Origin: Flavobacteriales bacterium
GTDB taxonomy: Bacteria; Bacteroidota; Bacteroidia; Flavobacteriales_F; PHOS-HE28
Assembly: GCA_016718655.1 (NCBI GenBank)
Contig: JADKCV010000001.1
Coordinates: 248,001-312,000, forward strand
Direction: 5' to 3'
Length of the DNA: 64,000 nucleotides
Shown here: positions 56,113-64,000 of the stretch, piece after piece
Position numbering within the stretch: the first letter of the stretch is position 1
Layout: the number at the start of each line of letters is the position of its first letter
The notes under the pieces: generated by a model
The model's input: the letters and a program-made list of their open reading frames with translations, nothing else
Told to the model about the DNA's origin: nothing
The model's database searches: none
Made by a program: the position numbers and the translations under genes

Positions 56113-57285
56113 TTAAGCCAACTTCTGGTAGGTCCTCCACCACCGGTCGGGCACCTCTTCGCGGCACGCCATCTGGTAATCCGTATAGCTGCATGGTACC
56201 AGATGATGCCGTTCGAACCGGGCCTCCTGCTCTGCGCGATAGGGTATGTCCATCCACCATCTATCACTCACGGAACTTTTATAGAAGACCAGTTCCTGGT
56301 CGTGCCCGCGCACCGGGATGCGGAACCGCGTGAACCGTTTACGGTCCAACCAGGGAAGATCATTCGTACGGCTTCTGTACCCATCCAGGAAGCACCAGAT
56401 CATCTGTGCTGCTAGTTGGGCCGTGGTCCCCTCCATGTCCTTCGCCGGGTCCATTTCAAAGATCCCCACCGTGGTGATCTTCTCGCTCACTCCGGCGTAG
56501 CGCATGAGTTGGCAGATCTCTTCGCCATGGAATCCGTTCGGACCGGGTCGGGTGGTACCGGGTGCATCACTGCGACGCACGGCGTTCATGTCCACGCTGA
56601 GCGCATCGCCATTGCGAAGTACCGGTTCCGCATCGGCCATATTGGTCCTGAGCTCACCGAGGCGGTGGGCATCGAAGTAGAGCTTGTCCATCAACTCGAT
56701 ACCCGGTTGATCCACCAGATAGGTCTGGAAGCCCAGGTTGCTGTAGTTGAAGAGGTAATTCGGTTGTCGCAGGACGATGTGGCTCAGATAGCTCGAGTCG
56801 GCGAGGCCCTGGCCAGGTTCACCAAGATCGAAGCGCGGATCGATGCATACCAGATTGACCGTGCGTTCCAACATTTCGTAGGCCAAGTACTGCGAGTAGG
56901 TGTGCGCTTGACCACCACCTATCATGATGGGCACGATGTTCAAGCGCATCAGCTCGGCCAGCGTCTCGGCCACGGCATGCTGGGTGTCGGCGATACTTGC
57001 ACCCGGATGGATATCTCCCAGATCGACCACCTGGGTGGAACCCGCCGGCAGGTACAATTGGTAGAGTTGTTCGCGTATCATGTCCGGTGCCTGAACGCAC
57101 GTCCGGGGCCGGGCGTGACCGGGATCATCGAGGACACCGAAAATGGCGATCTGCACACCCTCCAATTGGGGGAAGGCCTCGTTCACGGTATGGAGAATAG
57201 CACTGTCACCCACGCTATTGGGCAACCATCCGGGCCGCGCAGCTCCGAAACGCGCCGAGGGCTTGAAGTAGATGCTTATATCCAT
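56113..57285 (-). CDS. Arginase/formiminoglutamase-fold protein with altered metal site
   Basis: The ATG at 57285 gives 390 residues of the ureohydrolase fold. Conserved blocks are placed correctly but key ligands differ: the usual GGxH reads IMIGGGQAHTYSQY, the usual DAHxD reads CIDPRFDLGE, and the SxDxD block reads DALSVDMNAVRRSDAPGTTR. So several Mn-binding His and Asp positions are Gln, Arg or Asn. It may be a pseudoenzyme or bind a different cofactor. It is next to topA, a pairing I recall from other Bacteroidota genomes. Confidence 0.85.
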   Translation of the reverse strand: MDISIYFKPSARFGAARPGWLPNSVGDSAILHTVNEAFPQLEGVQIAIFGVLDDPGHARPRTCVQAPDMIREQLYQLYLPAGSTQVVDLGDIHPGASIADTQHAVAETLAELMRLNIVPIMIGGGQAHTYSQYLAYEMLERTVNLVCIDPRFDLGEPGQGLADSSYLSHIVLRQPNYLFNYSNLGFQTYLVDQPGIELMDKLYFDAHRLGELRTNMADAEPVLRNGDALSVDMNAVRRSDAPGTTRPGPNGFHGEEICQLMRYAGVSEKITTVGIFEMDPAKDMEGTTAQLAAQMIWCFLDGYRSRTNDLPWLDRKRFTRFRIPVRGHDQELVFYKSSVSDRWWMDIPYRAEQEARFERHHLVPCSYTDYQMACREEVPDRWWRTYQKLA

Positions 57286-57435
57286 ACGAAGTTCCGGAAC
57301 GATGACCACCGGATCGGCTTCCGATGATCGCGGGAAGCGTGAGGACGAAGTTCGACAAGGCTTGTGATGACCTCGGCGCTCCAAATGGGGATATGCCCAC
57401 AACGGCCTGTTGGCAACCGCGGAATGCCAACAGGA

Positions 57436-60060
57436 TCAGCCCTTCCTACCCGCAGCCTTCTTGGGTCCGGACTTGCGTGCGGTCCTTTTGGCGGCAGCTT
57501 TCCTGGGTGCGGACTTCTTGGCTGCGGACTTCTTGGCTGCTCCCTTGGCGGGTGCTGCCGCTCGCCCGCTTCTGCGCGACTTGCCCCCTTTGCGTTCGGG
57601 GGCGGCCGCCAGCAATGCGATGGCTTGTTCCAAGCTCAGGTCCTCGGCCCTGGTATCCTTGGGAAGGTTGGCGTTCTTGCTGCCGTCGGTGATGTATGGT
57701 CCATATCGGCCATCCAATACCTGGATCGCGGACCCTTCGAATTCCTTCAATACGTTCTGCCTGGCACCGGCCATCTTGGCCTCGACCAATTCAACGGCGC
57801 GCTCGAACGATACCGTGGCCGGATCCTCTGCTTTGGGAATGTTCGCATAGAGTTTACCATGCTTCACGAACGGTCCGAACCGACCTCGTCCTTGTACGAT
57901 CATCTCGCCCTGATATTCCCCCAGGTCGCGGGTAGCGTTGGCGACCCTTTTCAGGTCCACCAATTCCACAGCCCGGCGCAGGTCTATCTCAAGCGGATCA
58001 TCCTCGGGGGACAAACTTGCGTATGTGGCACCCATTCGGACATAAGGTCCGAAGCGACCGATGCCAACGGATACGATATCACCATCGTGTTCACCGAGGG
58101 TGCGCGGTAGCTTGAACAGGTCCATGGCCTCCTCGAAGGTGATGGAAGCGATGCTCTGGTCCTTGCGGAGGCTGGCGAAACGCGGTTTCTCCTCATCGTC
58201 CGCTTCACCGATCTGGATCATGGCTCCGAAACGACCGATACGGGCGTAGACCTTCTTGCCGCTTCCGGGATCGACACCCAGTTCACGTGCACCGGTGGCG
58301 CGTTCCGCATTTTCGCTCACGGTACCGATCGTCGCGTGGAAAGGCTTGTAGAACCGGGCCAGCATCTCCCGCCAATTCTCCTTGCCTTCAGCTATGACGT
58401 CGAATTCCTCCTCCACCTTTGCGGTGAAGTTGAGATCCACGATGGTAGGGAAGTGCTCCACAAGGAAGTCGTTCACCACCATGCCGATGTCCGTGGGGAA
58501 CAGTTTCTGTTTCTCGGCACCCACGTTCTCTGTTGCGGTGGTATCCGTGATCAGGTCGTTCGCAAGCGCGATGATCCGGTAATTGCGCTTGGTGCCCTCG
58601 CGATCCTCCTTCACCACGTAATTCTTCTTCTGAACCGTGCTGATCGTGGCAGCATAGGTCGAGGGACGGCCGATGCCAAGTTCCTCCAATTTCTTCACCA
58701 AACTGGCTTCCGTGAAGCGCGGCGAAGGGCGATCGAACCGTTCGGTGGCAGTGAGTTCGCGCAAACCCAGACCCTCGCCCTGCTTCATCTCGGGAAGCAG
58801 ACCTTCCTGCTCCTCGCTGTCCTCGTCGTCACGGCCTTCCATATAGACCTTGAGGAATCCATCGAAGAGGATCACTTCACCGGAAGCCTTCAGTGCCTGG
58901 CCGGGACGGGTGCTGATGGATATGTCCACGACGGTCTTCTCCAACTCGGCATCGGCCATCTGGCTGGCAAGGGTGCGCTTCCAGATCAAGTCATACAAAC
59001 GTTCCGCATCGCGGTCCGCACCGGCGGTCCGCACCATCATGTCCGCAGGGCGTATGGCTTCGTGCGCTTCTTGTGCGCCCTTGCTCTTGCTGGTGTAGCG
59101 GCGACTCTTGCTGTAGCGCTCGCCGTATTGTGCGCTGATCTGGATGGCGGCGGCAGCGATGGCGCCTTCGCTCAGGTTCACCGAATCGGTACGCATGTAG
59201 GTGATGTGCCCCTGCTCATACAAGCCTTGAGCGATGCGCATGGTGCGGTCCACACCGTAGCCCAGCTTGCGGCTGGCTTCCTGCTGCAGGGTTGACGTGG
59301 TGAAGGGTGCGGCGGGTGTGCGTTTGCCGGGCTTCTTCTCCACGGCGTTCACCGTGTACTTCGCACCGATGCATCCCTGAAGGAATTCCAACGCCTCGGC
59401 TTCGGTGGCGAAACGGGTGGGCAGTTCGGCCTTCACCTGTGCGCCGGTGGAGGTGGTGAACACGGCAGTGACACGGAAGGCGCTCTTGCTGTTGAAGTCG
59501 AGGATCTCACGTTCGCGTTCCACGATGATGCGCACGGCCACGCTCTGCACACGGCCTGCGCTCAAGCCGGGTTTCACCTTCCGCCATAGCACCGGGCTCA
59601 ATTCATAACCCACCAGTCGATCCAGGACCCGGCGGGCCTGCTGAGCGTCCACCAGGTGGATGTCGATCTCGCGCGGGTTCTCGATGGCCTTCATCACGGC
59701 CGTTTTCGTGATCTCGTTGAAGGTGATGCGCTTCACCTTGTCGGCGCTAAGGCCGAGTGCTTCCTTGAGGTGCCAGCTGATGGCCTCCCCTTCGCGGTCC
59801 TCATCGGTCGCGAGCCATACGGTGGTGGACTTGTCGGCTTCGCGCTGCAATTGGCGCAGGCGGTCCTTCTTATCGTCAGGGATGATGTAATTCGGCTCGA
59901 AGCCGTTCTCCACATCCACACTGATGTCGCGTTCGGGAAGGTCGCGGACGTGGCCATAACTGCTAAGCACGGTGTAACCTGCACCGAGGTACTTCTCGAT
60001 GGTCTTTGCTTTCGCTGGGGACTCCACGATCACGAGATCGCCTACACTCTTCTTGGACAT
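57436..60060 (-). CDS. topA: DNA topoisomerase I
   Basis: The ATG at 60060 gives 874 residues. The Toprim domain opens LVIVESPAKAKTIEKYLG and has the DED metal site (WLATDEDREGEAISWHL). The catalytic Tyr lies in TYMRTDSVNLS. C-terminal repeats (YARIGRFGAMIQIGEADDEE, VGIGRFGPYVRMGATYASL) replace zinc fingers. The last 45 residues are a Lys/Ala/Arg-rich tail (AAKKSAAKKSAPRKAAAKRT) resembling histone H1. It relaxes negative supercoils. Confidence 0.97.
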   Translation of the reverse strand: MSKKSVGDLVIVESPAKAKTIEKYLGAGYTVLSSYGHVRDLPERDISVDVENGFEPNYIIPDDKKDRLRQLQREADKSTTVWLATDEDREGEAISWHLKEALGLSADKVKRITFNEITKTAVMKAIENPREIDIHLVDAQQARRVLDRLVGYELSPVLWRKVKPGLSAGRVQSVAVRIIVEREREILDFNSKSAFRVTAVFTTSTGAQVKAELPTRFATEAEALEFLQGCIGAKYTVNAVEKKPGKRTPAAPFTTSTLQQEASRKLGYGVDRTMRIAQGLYEQGHITYMRTDSVNLSEGAIAAAAIQISAQYGERYSKSRRYTSKSKGAQEAHEAIRPADMMVRTAGADRDAERLYDLIWKRTLASQMADAELEKTVVDISISTRPGQALKASGEVILFDGFLKVYMEGRDDEDSEEQEGLLPEMKQGEGLGLRELTATERFDRPSPRFTEASLVKKLEELGIGRPSTYAATISTVQKKNYVVKEDREGTKRNYRIIALANDLITDTTATENVGAEKQKLFPTDIGMVVNDFLVEHFPTIVDLNFTAKVEEEFDVIAEGKENWREMLARFYKPFHATIGTVSENAERATGARELGVDPGSGKKVYARIGRFGAMIQIGEADDEEKPRFASLRKDQSIASITFEEAMDLFKLPRTLGEHDGDIVSVGIGRFGPYVRMGATYASLSPEDDPLEIDLRRAVELVDLKRVANATRDLGEYQGEMIVQGRGRFGPFVKHGKLYANIPKAEDPATVSFERAVELVEAKMAGARQNVLKEFEGSAIQVLDGRYGPYITDGSKNANLPKDTRAEDLSLEQAIALLAAAPERKGGKSRRSGRAAAPAKGAAKKSAAKKSAPRKAAAKRTARKSGPKKAAGRKG

Positions 60061-60277
60061 GACTTGAGCTTTCGGGTGGCAAATAAAAGGGCATGTTCCG
60101 TTGATCGGTACATGGACACCCCTCACCTTCCTACCTTCCCCTTTAGGGGGAACATTTTTTCAACAGCAGGTGTGAGCGGACCAATGTCCACCGATGATGA
60201 TCCGAACGAAGTGCCGCTCTCGTATGTTCAAGCATCACTCCTTTGTCATGAACATGGCATTCCAGCGACCACCGGGC

Positions 60278-60835
60278 ATGATCAACACTCGAACCTTTCC
60301 CTTTTGGCTGAGCGCAGCCTTGATGATGGTTAGTTGTGGGAACAGCAACGGACAATCGCGCAGCAAAAGCACCAGCACCATGGATACCACAAGCCAATAC
60401 GACCATCGTAACAACCCGCACTACTCGCACAGCGAGACCGCGAAGCTCAACGTGGCGAAGGCCGAGTGGAAAAAGCTCCTCCCGGATGACCTCTACCACA
60501 TCGCCTTCGAGAAAGGCACCGAACGGGCCTTCACCGGCAAATACTGGGACTTCGAGGGTATAGGCACTTACGCCTGTGCGGTCTGTGGCAATGTGCTCTT
60601 CCAGGCCGACGCCAAATTCAGCAGCAGTTGTGGATGGCCCAGCTTCTTCAAGACCGACCGCAAGGACGCCTTGCAATACCATGATGACCGTACCTTCGGA
60701 ATGCTACGTACGGAGGTGACCTGCGGCCGTTGCGACGCCCACCTCGGCCATGTGTTCGATGATGGACCTAAGCCAACAGGGCAACGATATTGTATCAATA
60801 GTGTGAGTTTGGAGTACCTGCCTGGCCGTCAATAG
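60278..60835 (+). CDS. msrB: Peptide methionine sulfoxide reductase MsrB (lipoprotein)
   Basis: The ATG at 60278 gives 185 residues with a lipoprotein signal (LMMVSCGNS). The MsrB domain has two zinc CxxC pairs (CAVCG, CGRCD), the GYTGK-like ERAFTGKYWDFEG, SSCGWPSFF and the catalytic Cys in RYCINSVSL. It reduces methionine-R-sulfoxide in proteins, here in the periplasm. An upstream ATG at 60194 is possible but lacks a signal sequence. Confidence 0.92.
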   Translation: MINTRTFPFWLSAALMMVSCGNSNGQSRSKSTSTMDTTSQYDHRNNPHYSHSETAKLNVAKAEWKKLLPDDLYHIAFEKGTERAFTGKYWDFEGIGTYACAVCGNVLFQADAKFSSSCGWPSFFKTDRKDALQYHDDRTFGMLRTEVTCGRCDAHLGHVFDDGPKPTGQRYCINSVSLEYLPGRQ

Positions 60836-60851
60836 GCCCGCCTGCCATGTT

Positions 60852-60883
60852 GGCAGCATGGGTGTGAACAGGGTATCTTTGCG
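60852..60883 (+). promoter_or_regulatory. Bacteroidota-type promoter for miaB
   Basis: TTG at 60852-60854 precedes a perfect -7 box TATCTTTG (60876-60883), with a spacing of 21 rather than 19 bases. The miaB start is 18 bases downstream. Confidence 0.45.
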
Positions 60884-60900
60884 CCCTTTCAACGCCACGC

Positions 60901-62335
60901 GTGCAGAAGAAGGTCTACATCGAGAGCTACGGTTGTCAGATGAACGTGAGCGACAGCGAGGTCGTAGCGAGCATCCTGGCAAAGGATGGCTATACCCCTG
61001 TGGACCGAGCTGAAGATGCGGACCTGGTCCTTTTGAACACCTGCAGCATCCGGGAGAAAGCGGAGTACACCGTGATGCAGCGCATCAACGAGATGAACAA
61101 CCTGAAGTCCCGGAACAAGGATCTGAAGGTGGGCGTACTGGGCTGCATGGCCGAGCGGATGCGGGAAGACCTGCTGGAAAAGAAGAAGGTCGTGGACCTG
61201 GTGGTAGGCCCAGATGCGTACCGCACCCTTCCCGATCTTTTGGAGAAGGTGGGAACAGGTCAAAAAGCGGTCAACGTACTGCTGAGCCGGGGAGGAGACA
61301 TACGGCGAGATCGTGCCTGTGCGCCTGGACACGAACGGCGTAACCGCGTTCGTCACCATCATGCGGGGCTGCGACAACATGTGCGCTTTCTGCGTGGTGC
61401 CCTTCACCCGAGGCCGGGAGCGTAGCCGCGATGCCCATAGCATCGTGGATGAATGCCGCGACCTCTTGTCCAAAGGCTACAAGGAGGTGACGCTCCTGGG
61501 ACAGAACGTGGATTCGTACAAATACCGATCAGTTGATCAGAATCCAAGGCTGGTCGCTACCTCAGGGAGCGTAGCCCCCCCGGATCGACCTACCAGCGCT
61601 AGCCAGGCGACCACCGATTTCGCCGATCTGCTCGAAATGGTGGCGCTGGCCTGCCCCACCCTACGCATCCGGTACAGTACGAGCCATCCTAAGGACATGA
61701 CGGACAAGGTGTTGGAAGTGATGGCACGCCATGAGAACATCTGCAAGTACATCCACCTCCCCGTTCAAAGTGGGAGTAGTGACGTACTGAAGCGCATGAA
61801 CCGGGGCTATACCCGCGACTGGTACATGGAGCGTATGGCGAGTATCCGCCGATACATGCCTGAATGCGCCATCAGTACGGATATCATCGCAGGCTTTTGC
61901 GGAGAGACGGATGTGGAGCACCAGGAGACCTTGAGCCTGTTACGCGAGGTGCAATACGACATGGCGTTCATGTTCAAGTACAGCGAACGCCCCAAGACCC
62001 TGGCCGCTCGCAAGTATGCGGATGACGTGCCCGATGAGGTGAAGGGGCGACGGTTGGCCGAGATCATCGAAACCCAGAAGGAGGGCAGTGCGAAGCGCTT
62101 GCAGAGCTACGTGGGCCAGGTGCACGAAGTTCTTCTGGAAGGCGTGAGCAAGCGTAGCGCGGACCACTTGTATGGCCGAAATTCACAGAATTCCGTGGTG
62201 ATCGTGCCACGGGTGTATAATGGTTCGGAGCTGAAGCCCGGCCAATTCATCAGGGCCACCATTGTCAGCGCTACCATCGGCAGCTTGAAAGGCGAGGTTG
62301 ACGCGGTGGTCGAACCAGGGACCCTACACGCATGA
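60901..62335 (+). CDS. miaB: tRNA-2-methylthio-N6-dimethylallyladenosine synthase MiaB; one frame change
   Basis: A GTG at 60901 starts VQKKVYIESYGCQMNVSDSE. The frame breaks after VNVLLSR and resumes as EETYGEIVPVRLDTNG when one base of the GGGG run 61289-61292 is dropped, giving about 477 residues. The N-terminal Fe-S cysteines (YGCQMN, NTCSIRE, LGCMAER) and radical-SAM CxxxCxxC (RGCDNMCAFC) are intact, as is the TRAM domain. An in-frame insert of about 30 residues follows GQNVDSYKY. It adds a methylthio group to tRNA A37. Confidence 0.93.
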
Positions 62336-63540
62336 ACGTACAACCAATCAAGCAACGTTTCGGGATCGTAGGCACCTCAGCAAGTCTGGACAGGGCCATT
62401 GAGATCGCCGCCCAAGTGGCCCCCACCGACCTCAGTGTCCTGATCACCGGGGAGAGCGGTACCGGCAAGGAGGTGATGCCCCAGATCGTTCATGCGTACA
62501 GCGCACGCAAGCATGGTCCGTACATCGCAGTGAACTGCGGCGCCATTCCAGAAGGCACCATTGATAGCGAGTTGTTCGGTCATGAGAAGGGCTCCTTCAC
62601 TGGAGCTCATGAGGCTCGCAAGGGCTACTTCGAAGTGGCCAATGGTGGTACGATCTTCCTGGACGAGGTAGGCGAACTGCCTTTGACCACCCAGGTGCGC
62701 TTGTTACGTGTCCTGGAGACCGGGGAGTTCATCCGTGTAGGAAGCAGTAAGGCCCAGAAAACAAACGTTCGAGTCGTTGCTGCGACCAATGTGAACATGC
62801 TTCAAGCCGTCAATAAGGGCACCTTTCGAGAGGACCTTTATTATCGACTGAACACCATACCGATCCAAGTACCATCATTGCGCGACAGAAAGGAGGACAT
62901 CCAGTTGTTGTTCCGCTTCTTCGCTCAGGAGACCGCCGGCAAATACAAAGCGCCGCCACTACAACTACGTGAGGATGCCATCCCGCTTCTGACCACCTAC
63001 CGCTGGCCGGGCAACGTGCGCCAATTGCGCAATCTGGTGGAACAGATGAGCGTCATCGAACAACAGCGCGACGTGGACTCCCGAACCCTGCGTCACTATC
63101 TGCCTGAAGAGGTGAGCGGACTTGTGCCAATGGGGGTATCCTCCAATGTGCCGGGGAGCCTGGATAGCATCAACGAACGGGAGCTCATATTCAAGTTCCT
63201 GTTCGATATGAAAAGCGACCTGAACGCGTTGAAGGAGCAGGTGAAAGCCCTTAGCTCAGGTCAACCCCTGCCCACGAACATCCAACCAACGTTCCGTGAT
63301 GAGTTGATCATGCCCCAGTCGACCGTGCCTGGCACGATGAGCATTCAAATGCCGGGTCAGCTGGACGAGGATGTGGACCACACCGAAGTGGAGGAGACCT
63401 TGAGCATCGAGGTCAAGGAGAAGGAACTGATACGCAAAGCCTTGGTGAAACACCGGAACCGAAGAAAGAACGCCGCGCAAGAACTGGGGATCAGCGAGCG
63501 AACGTTGTACCGGAAGATCAAGGAGTACGATATCCAGTGA
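62332..63540 (+). CDS. Sigma-54-interacting AAA+ transcription activator
   Basis: This 402-residue protein has an AAA+ domain with Walker A GESGTGKEV, the sigma-54 contact loop GSFTGA (usually GAFTGA), Walker B GGTIFLDEVGEL and YRWPGNVRQLRNLVEQ. A long linker leads to a C-terminal Fis-type helix-turn-helix (NRRKNAAQELGISERTLYRK). No N-terminal receiver domain is present. It overlaps the end of miaB by 4 bases, so the two are translationally coupled; the order miaB - this gene - lptE is common in Bacteroidota. Confidence 0.93.
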   Translation: MNVQPIKQRFGIVGTSASLDRAIEIAAQVAPTDLSVLITGESGTGKEVMPQIVHAYSARKHGPYIAVNCGAIPEGTIDSELFGHEKGSFTGAHEARKGYFEVANGGTIFLDEVGELPLTTQVRLLRVLETGEFIRVGSSKAQKTNVRVVAATNVNMLQAVNKGTFREDLYYRLNTIPIQVPSLRDRKEDIQLLFRFFAQETAGKYKAPPLQLREDAIPLLTTYRWPGNVRQLRNLVEQMSVIEQQRDVDSRTLRHYLPEEVSGLVPMGVSSNVPGSLDSINERELIFKFLFDMKSDLNALKEQVKALSSGQPLPTNIQPTFRDELIMPQSTVPGTMSIQMPGQLDEDVDHTEVEETLSIEVKEKELIRKALVKHRNRRKNAAQELGISERTLYRKIKEYDIQ

Positions 63541-63563
63541 TCGATGGCCGTACATATCATCCG

Positions 63564-64000
63564 ATGCGTTCGCTCCTGGCCGTCCTGATCCTGGCCCACG
63601 TGATGACGGGATGCCGGGTGAACTACTCGTTCACCGGGGGTGATGTCGGAAGTGCGCGGACGGTGAGCGTGGAGCTTTTCGGCACGGGGAGCGCATTGGC
63701 AACACCGCAAAGTGCACAGGTCTTCACCGAGACCCTCCGGGACCTTCTACTTGCACAGACACCGTTGAAGCTGGCACAATCCGATGGCGATGTACAATAC
63801 AGCGGTTCCATCACCGGCTACGAGGTCCAACCCGTGAGCATTCAGGCCAATGAGACCGCTGCGCTCAACCGACTGAGCCTGACCGTAAGAGTGACCTATG
63901 TGAACACGCTCGAACCTGCGAAGAACACGGAATCAACGTTCACCCGCTTCGCGGACTACGAGAGTGGTCAAGACCTGGTGACCGTGGAAGAGCGATTGGT
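63564..64000 (+). CDS. lptE: LptE-family LPS-assembly lipoprotein, 3' end outside window
   Basis: The ATG at 63564 opens a lipoprotein signal (LAHVMTGC) and a mature start RVNYSFTGGDVGSARTVSVE, the pattern seen in Bacteroidota LptE. About 145 codons are visible to the edge without a stop. LptE plugs LptD and helps place LPS in the outer membrane. It follows the activator gene by 23 bases. Confidence 0.85.
   Translation, partial: MRSLLAVLILAHVMTGCRVNYSFTGGDVGSARTVSVELFGTGSALATPQSAQVFTETLRDLLLAQTPLKLAQSDGDVQYSGSITGYEVQPVSIQANETAALNRLSLTVRVTYVNTLEPAKNTESTFTRFADYESGQDLVTVEERL

Overview
The window looks like a chromosomal stretch of a GC-rich member of the Bacteroidota, most likely an uncultured Flavobacteriales-type organism. 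The evidence is a full type IX secretion / gliding core (porP/sprF-gldK-gldL-gldM-gldN), gldD and gldE next to ssb and mutY, many secreted proteins ending in type IX sorting domains (type A and the CHU_C-like type B), a TonB-dependent receptor, Bacteroidota-style -33/-7 promoters, and a small AURKAIP1/COX24-like ribosomal protein. I see no phage, IS element, CRISPR array or rRNA.

Region 1 (1-19.4 kb, all on the minus strand) holds two matching modules. Each starts with an ECF sigma factor gene overlapped (ATGA) by a gene for a protein with a short cytoplasmic head, one inner-membrane helix, a long linker and a C-terminal outer-membrane beta-barrel-like domain. Each continues into large type IX-secreted surface proteins. 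Module A (9218 down to 1) carries an RCC1-repeat protein, a delta-60-repeat protein and two tandem paralogues built from a repeat of about 58 residues. Module B (19387 down to 9404) carries two DUF7948/SBBP-type giants flanking a decayed beta-helix gene. This sigma / two-membrane anti-sigma / type IX cargo arrangement is the most interesting system in the window.

Region 2 (19.6-22.9 kb, plus strand) is a small sulfur/porin cluster: exported DsrE-like protein, OprD-like porin, periplasmic rhodanese lipoprotein, cytoplasmic rhodanese, then a DUF3332 lipoprotein and a bidirectional terminator. A CRP/FNR-like palindrome precedes it.

Region 3 (22.9-45.5 kb) is mostly housekeeping: fumC, prfB, recX, RNase G, the small ribosomal protein, a TPR protein, HU, mutY, ssb, gldE, gldD, heme A synthase (ctaA), an HMA lipoprotein, a DMT transporter, two glycosyltransferases, a type IX-secreted protein, a Cys/Met PLP enzyme, a TonB-dependent receptor, der, era and an initiator tRNA.

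Region 4 (45.5-56 kb, minus strand) is the type IX motor: porP, gldK, gldL, gldM, gldN, followed by second copies of gldN and gldM with an ABC-F ATPase between them. Region 5 (56-64 kb) has an arginase-fold protein with altered metal ligands, topA, msrB, miaB, a sigma-54-type activator and the start of lptE.

Seven otherwise intact genes, including gldM, mutY, recX and miaB, each carry one frame change at a short G/C run. I read these as probable homopolymer errors in the assembly, not real lesions. The beta-helix gene at 12.8-14.1 kb is different: it has many frame changes and looks truly decayed.
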